DNA from: Heliophilum fasciatum
Lineage (GTDB): Bacteria > Bacillota > Desulfitobacteriia > Heliobacteriales > Heliobacteriaceae
Length of the DNA stretch: 64,000 nucleotides
Assembly: GCF_004341395.1 (NCBI RefSeq)
Contig: NZ_SLXT01000001.1
Location: forward strand, 1-64,000
Reading direction: 5' to 3'
Of the stretch, positions 59,401 through 64,000 are shown in pieces (positions within the stretch are counted from its first letter, which is position 1; each line of letters starts with the position of its first letter). The notes beneath the pieces are model-generated. The model ran no database searches and was not told the DNA's origin. It worked only from the letters and a program-made list of their open reading frames with translations. Made by a program: the position numbers and the translations under genes.

Positions 59401-62187
59401 TCAGACTGTATAAGGCTTCATTTCATACCAGTTACGGCCCACTTTCAAGTCGACCACCACCGGTACCCGTAGCGGCACCGTCTTCTCCATGACCTGCCGG
59501 ACCAGCGGCGCCACCTGCGCAACTTGATCGCGGGGCACCTCAAAGATCAACTCATCGTGGACCTGCAGCAACATGCGTGTAGCCGGACTGGCTTGGGCGA
59601 TCTGCGGGGCCAGCGCCACCATCGCCGCTTTGATCAGATCGGCGGCAGTACCCTGAATGGGCGTGTTCATGGCAGTACGCTCCCCGAAAGCTTGCCGCAC
59701 TTTGTTCGGGACAAGCAAATCCGGTAAATAACGGCGGCGCCCCATCAGCGTCGTCACAAAGCCGTCACGGCGGGCATCGGCGATTACCTGGTCAAAGTAC
59801 CCCTTAACCTTGGGATAGCGAGCAAAATAACCTTGAATGTACTTCTTGGCTTCGGCGCGAGTCACGCCGATATCCCGGCTCAAGCCAAAGTCGCTGATAC
59901 CGTAAATAATACCAAAGTTCACGGCCTTGGCCCGGCGGCGCAGTTCCCGGTCCACTTCATCCATGGGCACACCGAAAACTTCGCTGGCCGTGCGGGTGTG
60001 AATATCTTGCTCCTCCACAAAGGCCTCCACCAGCGCATCATCAGCCGACAAGTGGGCCAAAATCCGTAATTCAATCTGCGAATAATCAGCAGCCAGAAGC
60101 ACCCAATCTTGATCGGGCACCACAAAAGCTTGGCGAATTCGCCGGCCCTGTTCCAAACGAACCGGAATATTTTGCAGGTTCGGTTCTGTCGACGACAAGC
60201 GCCCCGTCGCCGTCACCGTTTGGTTCAAGCAAGTATGAATCCGCCCGTCCTGGCTGTCGATCAACGGCAGCAAGCCATCGAGATAGGTCGACTTGAGCTT
60301 CATCAGTTGGCGATAGTCTAACATACACGGCACCAGCGGGTGCCGATCAGCCAGTTGCTCTAAGACTTCCACGTCGGTCGAATAACCGGTTTTGGTTTTT
60401 TTGATCACCGGCAAGCCTAACTTCTCAAACAAGATCTTGCCCAGTTGCTGCGTAGAGTTAAGATTAAAGGTTTCACCGGCCAGCCCATAAATGTCGCTTT
60501 GCAAGCGCGCCAATTCCTGGGCCAATTCATCAGACATGGTTTGCAGCACAGAGGGGTCCACTTTGATGCCCGTTGCTTCCATCGCACCCAACAGCGGCAC
60601 TAAGGGCATTTCCACCTTTTCATACAAATCGAGCAAGCGGCGCTCCGTCAGGGCAGCGCGCAAATGAGGCATAACCGCGCCCAGGCAACCGGCGGCCTGC
60701 GCTGCCGGCGTCATCTCTTCCAGTGTCGCTTCCTCGACAAGTTCCCATCCCAGTTGATCACGAACCACATTGGCCAGCGTATAGCGACTGGCGACAGGAT
60801 CGAGCAAATAGGCCGCGATCATCCCATCGTCACCGATGCCCTGTAGCGTGATCCCCTGTTGGCGCGCCAGCAAGTAAAAGGCCTTGGCATCAAAAAAAAC
60901 TTTAGGCAGCGTCACTGACGTCCAAAGCGGCGCTGTTATCGACCAGAAGGCATCCGTCGTCAAGGCCTCACCCATATTGACCGACCAGGCCTGATCGCCA
61001 CAAGCCAACCCAACTTGCACTAACTGACCGGTACGGGACGCACCGGACCAGTGCGCTACAATCGCCAGCGGTTTTTGCGCTGCCGTGATCGCTTCCACCA
61101 TGCTGGGCAACGCTGCCGCTGTATCAACGACCTGCCCGGCCCAGCGCGGTTGCTTGATCGGAGCAGTGTCATCGGTACGTTCAGCAACATCCTGTACCGT
61201 GCCGACGGCGCCTTCCCCTTGACGCTCTCCCTGCACACCGGTTTCCGTTTTCGTTCCCGTTGTTCCGGCCGTTCCCGCCTCGCAAGCACTATCTTTGCCG
61301 ACAGCCGCTGCTGGCAGTTCCGCCGCCGGCGGCAAGGTCTTCAGCAATGAGCGAAACTCCATCTGCTGATAAAAACGGCGCAACCCGTCCACATCGGGCG
61401 GTTGCACGCGACAAGCATCCCAGTCAATCGTCATCGGTACATCACAGACGATCGTCGCCAAGCGCTTCGAAAGAAAGGCCTGTTCCTGATGGGTCGCCAG
61501 TTTTTCCTGCAGCTTGCCCTTTACCTCCGGCAGCCGGCGATAAAGCTCTTCCATCGTACCGAAGGTCTCCAGCAGCTTCAGTGCCGTTTTTTCCCCTACA
61601 CCGGGAACGCCGGGAATATTGTCGGAAGCATCACCCATGAGGCCTTTCCAATCGACGATCTGTTCAGGGGCTAGGCCCACTTTCTCTTTCAGCGCCGCTT
61701 GATCAAAACGTTCCATCTCTTTGATCCCTTTGCGCGTCAACAACACTTCCGTTCCCGGCGCGATCAATTGCCAGGCATCGCGATCACCGGTCACAATCAA
61801 CCCCTCGATCGCGCGAGCGGCCGCTTCCGTAGCCAGCGTGCCGATCAAATCATCGGCTTCATAACCATCCAGCTCAAACACAGCGACGTTCAGCAAGGCC
61901 AGCGCATCTTTTAAAAGGCCAAACTGCGGCCGGAGCAACTCCGGCGTTGCCGCCCGCTGCGCCTTATACTCGGTATATTCAGCCGTCCGAAAAGTTTGCC
62001 GGCTTTTATCGAGCGCCACCGCCAGGTAATCCGGCTGATAGTCCTGGCGCAACCGCTCCAGCATATTTAAAAAACCAAACACAGCATTGGTCGGTATTCC
62101 CTCGGCATTGCTCAACGGCGGCAATGCATAAAAAGCACGGTGTAGCAAACTGCTCCCGTCAATGATCAAAAAAACCGGTGGGCGCAC
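59401..62187 (-). CDS. polA: DNA polymerase I, proofreading site lost
   Basis: A 928-aa family A polymerase. The N-terminal 5' nuclease (IIDGSSLLHRAFYALPPL, GYEADDLIGTLA, GDRDAWQL) is intact. A low-complexity Gly/Thr/Glu-rich insert (about residues 295-350) precedes an exonuclease-like domain in which the FDTET motif is missing (AIVAHWSGAS), so there is no 3'-5' proofreading, as in Bacillus and Taq. The polymerase motifs are present: DYSQIELRILAHLS (A), RRRAKAVNFGIIYG (B) and QVHDELIFE (C). GTG 62187 follows AAAGGGAG by eight nt. It fills gaps and removes RNA primers. Confidence 0.96.
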   Translation of the reverse strand: MRPPVFLIIDGSSLLHRAFYALPPLSNAEGIPTNAVFGFLNMLERLRQDYQPDYLAVALDKSRQTFRTAEYTEYKAQRAATPELLRPQFGLLKDALALLNVAVFELDGYEADDLIGTLATEAAARAIEGLIVTGDRDAWQLIAPGTEVLLTRKGIKEMERFDQAALKEKVGLAPEQIVDWKGLMGDASDNIPGVPGVGEKTALKLLETFGTMEELYRRLPEVKGKLQEKLATHQEQAFLSKRLATIVCDVPMTIDWDACRVQPPDVDGLRRFYQQMEFRSLLKTLPPAAELPAAAVGKDSACEAGTAGTTGTKTETGVQGERQGEGAVGTVQDVAERTDDTAPIKQPRWAGQVVDTAAALPSMVEAITAAQKPLAIVAHWSGASRTGQLVQVGLACGDQAWSVNMGEALTTDAFWSITAPLWTSVTLPKVFFDAKAFYLLARQQGITLQGIGDDGMIAAYLLDPVASRYTLANVVRDQLGWELVEEATLEEMTPAAQAAGCLGAVMPHLRAALTERRLLDLYEKVEMPLVPLLGAMEATGIKVDPSVLQTMSDELAQELARLQSDIYGLAGETFNLNSTQQLGKILFEKLGLPVIKKTKTGYSTDVEVLEQLADRHPLVPCMLDYRQLMKLKSTYLDGLLPLIDSQDGRIHTCLNQTVTATGRLSSTEPNLQNIPVRLEQGRRIRQAFVVPDQDWVLLAADYSQIELRILAHLSADDALVEAFVEEQDIHTRTASEVFGVPMDEVDRELRRRAKAVNFGIIYGISDFGLSRDIGVTRAEAKKYIQGYFARYPKVKGYFDQVIADARRDGFVTTLMGRRRYLPDLLVPNKVRQAFGERTAMNTPIQGTAADLIKAAMVALAPQIAQASPATRMLLQVHDELIFEVPRDQVAQVAPLVRQVMEKTVPLRVPVVVDLKVGRNWYEMKPYTV

Positions 62188-62334
62188 AGGCAAAACTCCC
62201 TTTTCTTTTCCCGAGATCATTCGTCAAATGGCACGTTTATTATACCATCGCGCGTAACCTCGGGCTAGAAAACATTGCCTTGGCGCCTACCGGCATTCGC
62301 TTCGAATTTTAGCCAGCCTCAATGACTCGTTAGC

Positions 62335-62859
62335 TTACGGTTCCAATGTAAATTCCCATACGCAATACGCCTGGTCATCGACCCGCTCCGGCGGGCAAGA
62401 CAAGCAGCGCGTCTGAATCCGGTCATCGATGGTCCGCGCAAAACCGCTGTACTCGACAATCCCCACGGGACGGCAAGGAAAAGCGTCCATCTTCTTGCGC
62501 TCCCGCGCCGCTTGGACGCGACAGTTCACCATGGAAAAGACAAGCTTGTTTTCGCCGTGCCATTCCAGGGTTTGCTCGTTCAAAACGGCATAAAGGCGAA
62601 ATTGCAGCGCTTGGGCCAGCCCCTGTAAACCGGAACGTTCCGGTAGATTCAACATCGTTTTGATCCGCGTCGCTTCCAAGACCGTAAAGCGTTCCCAGGC
62701 CTTGATGTCCATCTCGATCGCTTCATCCATGCCGCGTTTGGCTTCGATCGCTTGGAACCAAACACCGTCATGAGCTAACCAACGCTTTGCCAGATCATCC
62801 ACCAAAGACCGCAGTTCCTCTTTCGAAAGATCATCAATCGTTTTTAATTTTGTATCCAT
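62335..62859 (-). CDS. Conserved protein of unknown function (DUF6125-like)
   Basis: A 174-aa soluble protein similar in character to a family of Clostridial proteins annotated as DUF6125. It begins with a helical part (LSKEELRSLVDDLAKRWLAHDGVWFQAIEAKRGMDEAIEMD) and ends with a Cys-containing beta region (MVNCRVQAARERKKMDAFPC ... IQTRCLSCPPERVDDQAYC), with five Cys that might bind metal. No function is known to me. Strong GGAGGAAT ribosome site before ATG 62859. It lies 75 nt after the metF-like gene on the same strand. Confidence 0.65.
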   Translation of the reverse strand: MDTKLKTIDDLSKEELRSLVDDLAKRWLAHDGVWFQAIEAKRGMDEAIEMDIKAWERFTVLEATRIKTMLNLPERSGLQGLAQALQFRLYAVLNEQTLEWHGENKLVFSMVNCRVQAARERKKMDAFPCRPVGIVEYSGFARTIDDRIQTRCLSCPPERVDDQAYCVWEFTLEP

Positions 62860-62933
62860 TTTCCGATTCCTCCAATTTTTCAGATAATTTTAACGGGCAG
62901 GCGCATCAGCGCACTGCCGGAATACCCTACCGT

Positions 62934-63680
62934 TTAATCCTTCAAAACTCCACCCAAATAGGTCTGCATATCCATCCGGATCGGCATAAAGTAGATCGGC
63001 GATGCCGCTGACCCTGCTAAGGCCAGTGCTTCACGGGCAAAGCCGATATTCCATTCCAGCGTCGGCTGGAAGCGCGCCGGGAACACCACATTGTTCTTTG
63101 TTTCCCAGTAGTTGACCGATTTTTCCCCTAATACCGGCGAAACACCCCAGAAAACTTCTTGCCCCTGCAAGGCATCCATGTACATCTCCATGAAACGCAG
63201 ATCGAAAAAAGGCTGTGTAAAAAAGCCGTCGGCGCCGGCAGCAATCTTGCGCTTAATATAATTCAGCTCCTGGCGCATGCTGGTGCGATACTGATCGATC
63301 GCACCATAGACGCGCAGTTCCGGCATTTCCTCTTTGAGTTTGCGAATCAGCTCAATCGACGTGGAAGGATAGACCTTACGCTCCATTCCCTGCGGCGGAT
63401 CACCTTGAAGAACAAGCACTTCCGTGATCTGAGCGGCCCGTAAATAAGGCACGACCGGCAACGGTTCATTCAAGTTAAAATCAATCGCTCGCAGGTGAGG
63501 AATAGCACTTGTAAAAAACCGTTTGGCAATGCAGCAACCTTCCCAACTGCGCAGATCAAAACGCAACAAATCAGGAATGTTGATTACATTTACGGTCGGG
63601 TAGTGAGTATGTATTACCTGCAATTCTTCCAGCAGCGTTTGCTCATTGCGAGGCACCAGTTCAACAGCAATCCGCGTCAT
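62934..63680 (-). CDS. Methylenetetrahydrofolate reductase-like protein
   Basis: A 248-aa member of the MetF-type TIM-barrel family, which reduces methylene-tetrahydrofolate to methyl-tetrahydrofolate for methionine synthesis or one-carbon pathways. Expected features are ITEVLVLQGDPP, the AGADGFFTQPFFD segment near residue 153, and an N-terminal ELVPRN instead of the usual FEFFPP with its catalytic Glu. It is shorter than E. coli MetF (~295 aa). No metV-like or methyltransferase gene is adjacent. I am confident of the family, less so of the exact reaction. Confidence 0.8.
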   Translation of the reverse strand: MTRIAVELVPRNEQTLLEELQVIHTHYPTVNVINIPDLLRFDLRSWEGCCIAKRFFTSAIPHLRAIDFNLNEPLPVVPYLRAAQITEVLVLQGDPPQGMERKVYPSTSIELIRKLKEEMPELRVYGAIDQYRTSMRQELNYIKRKIAAGADGFFTQPFFDLRFMEMYMDALQGQEVFWGVSPVLGEKSVNYWETKNNVVFPARFQPTLEWNIGFAREALALAGSAASPIYFMPIRMDMQTYLGGVLKD

Positions 63681-63774
63681 GCTACACGCTCCATCCCAAT
63701 GAAAATAAAATCAAATAAAAAGCTTCAAAGTCAACAGCTTGATGAAATTCTTATACGAAATAGATAAAATTCTT

Positions 63775-64000
63775 TTACGAAATATCCGAGACGGCTTCCG
63801 GCACCGTTGTCGCTTCCCGTTTCAAGCACCAGCCGTCTTCCAGCATACACTGGATAATCAGCGCCGTATTGCGCGCATCATCCAAGGCCGAATGAGAAAC
63901 GCCCAGCAAATCGAGATTCAATGCATCAACCGCTTTTTTTAAGCTGATCCGTCGCTCCAGCCCATAGAAGCGCTTATGCTCCATCGACAAATCGACATAA
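63775..64000 (-). CDS. 3'-5' exonuclease of the DEDDh (DnaQ) family, C-terminal part
   Basis: The last ~75 codons of a minus-strand gene whose start lies beyond the window. The tail has YGLERRISLKKAVDALNL followed by SHSALDDARNTALII, the HxAxxDA motif (Exo III, with His and Asp) of DEDDh exonucleases, closest in style to the KapD/ERI-like group. In Bacillus KapD influences sporulation; here only an exonuclease fold can be stated. Confidence 0.8.
   Translation of the reverse strand, partial: YVDLSMEHKRFYGLERRISLKKAVDALNLDLLGVSHSALDDARNTALIIQCMLEDGWCLKREATTVPEAVSDIS

Overview
This window is a stretch of chromosome from a low-to-moderate-GC, endospore-forming Firmicute, most likely an anaerobic member of the Clostridia (Peptococcales/Heliobacteriales-like). 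The evidence is the spore genes yunB, ytxC, gerD and ytaF, Shine-Dalgarno-led genes with many GTG/TTG starts, a phenylalanine T-box, an L20 leader, and Bacillus/Clostridia gene orders: infC-rpmI-rplT, a TrmH-type methyltransferase, pheS-pheT-zapA-polX, and polA-mutM-ytaF-coaE. A cytochrome bd oxidase and a thiol peroxidase suggest oxygen tolerance. No photosynthesis, phage or CRISPR genes are visible. The species cannot be named from this sequence.

Layout. 1-441 is the 5' end of a 16S rRNA gene (minus strand) with its promoter. 0.7-17 kb holds yunB, an MgtC-like protein, tyrS, a class A penicillin-binding protein, mutS2, a U32-family protein, cydAB, a stalk-domain protein, a NIF3-like protein and polX. 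17-25 kb is a minus-strand translation block: zapA, pheT, pheS with T-box, an rRNA methyltransferase, rplT, rpmI, infC with L20 leader, and two small genes. 25.3-33 kb is a seven-gene plus-strand operon described below. 33-38 kb has a small orphan gene, thrS with an attenuator-like leader, ytxC, gerD and tpx. 38-46 kb holds an alarmone synthetase with an extra Cys-pair region, an HTH/coiled-coil protein, a LysE exporter, a group II intron remnant, a cyclophilin lipoprotein, a ThrE exporter and an ATPase/partner gene pair. 46-50 kb is a stressosome operon. 50.3-50.9 kb has five tRNA genes. 51-64 kb has polyamine genes (pdaD, speE), a glycosyltransferase, a YetF-like protein, a lytic transglycosylase, coaE, ytaF, an ABC-F ATPase, mutM, polA, a protein of unknown function, a metF-like gene and a partial DnaQ-type exonuclease.

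The most interesting region is 25.27-32.96 kb. It joins a 3-dehydroquinate synthase II homologue and a DhnA-type aldolase (the pair that makes 3-amino-4-hydroxybenzoate in grixazone-type pathways) to two PaaK-like adenylate-forming ligases and an amidohydrolase. Two proteins carrying a repeated helical module of unknown function sit between them. This set resembles benzoxazole pathways of the closoxazole/nataxazole kind. I infer a natural-product operon making an aminohydroxybenzoate-derived heterocycle or amide; the helical-repeat proteins appear to be a new component.

Other regions worth attention are the stressosome operon with no sigma factor, whose apparent outputs are a SpoIIE-type phosphatase and a histidine kinase with an RsbT-like N-terminus; the two-gene ATPase plus possible toxin-like partner; a PolX that seems to have lost its polymerase residues but kept its PHP nuclease; infC with an apparent AUC start; a group IIC-like intron fragment beside a terminator; and a thrS attenuator that lacks T-box elements.
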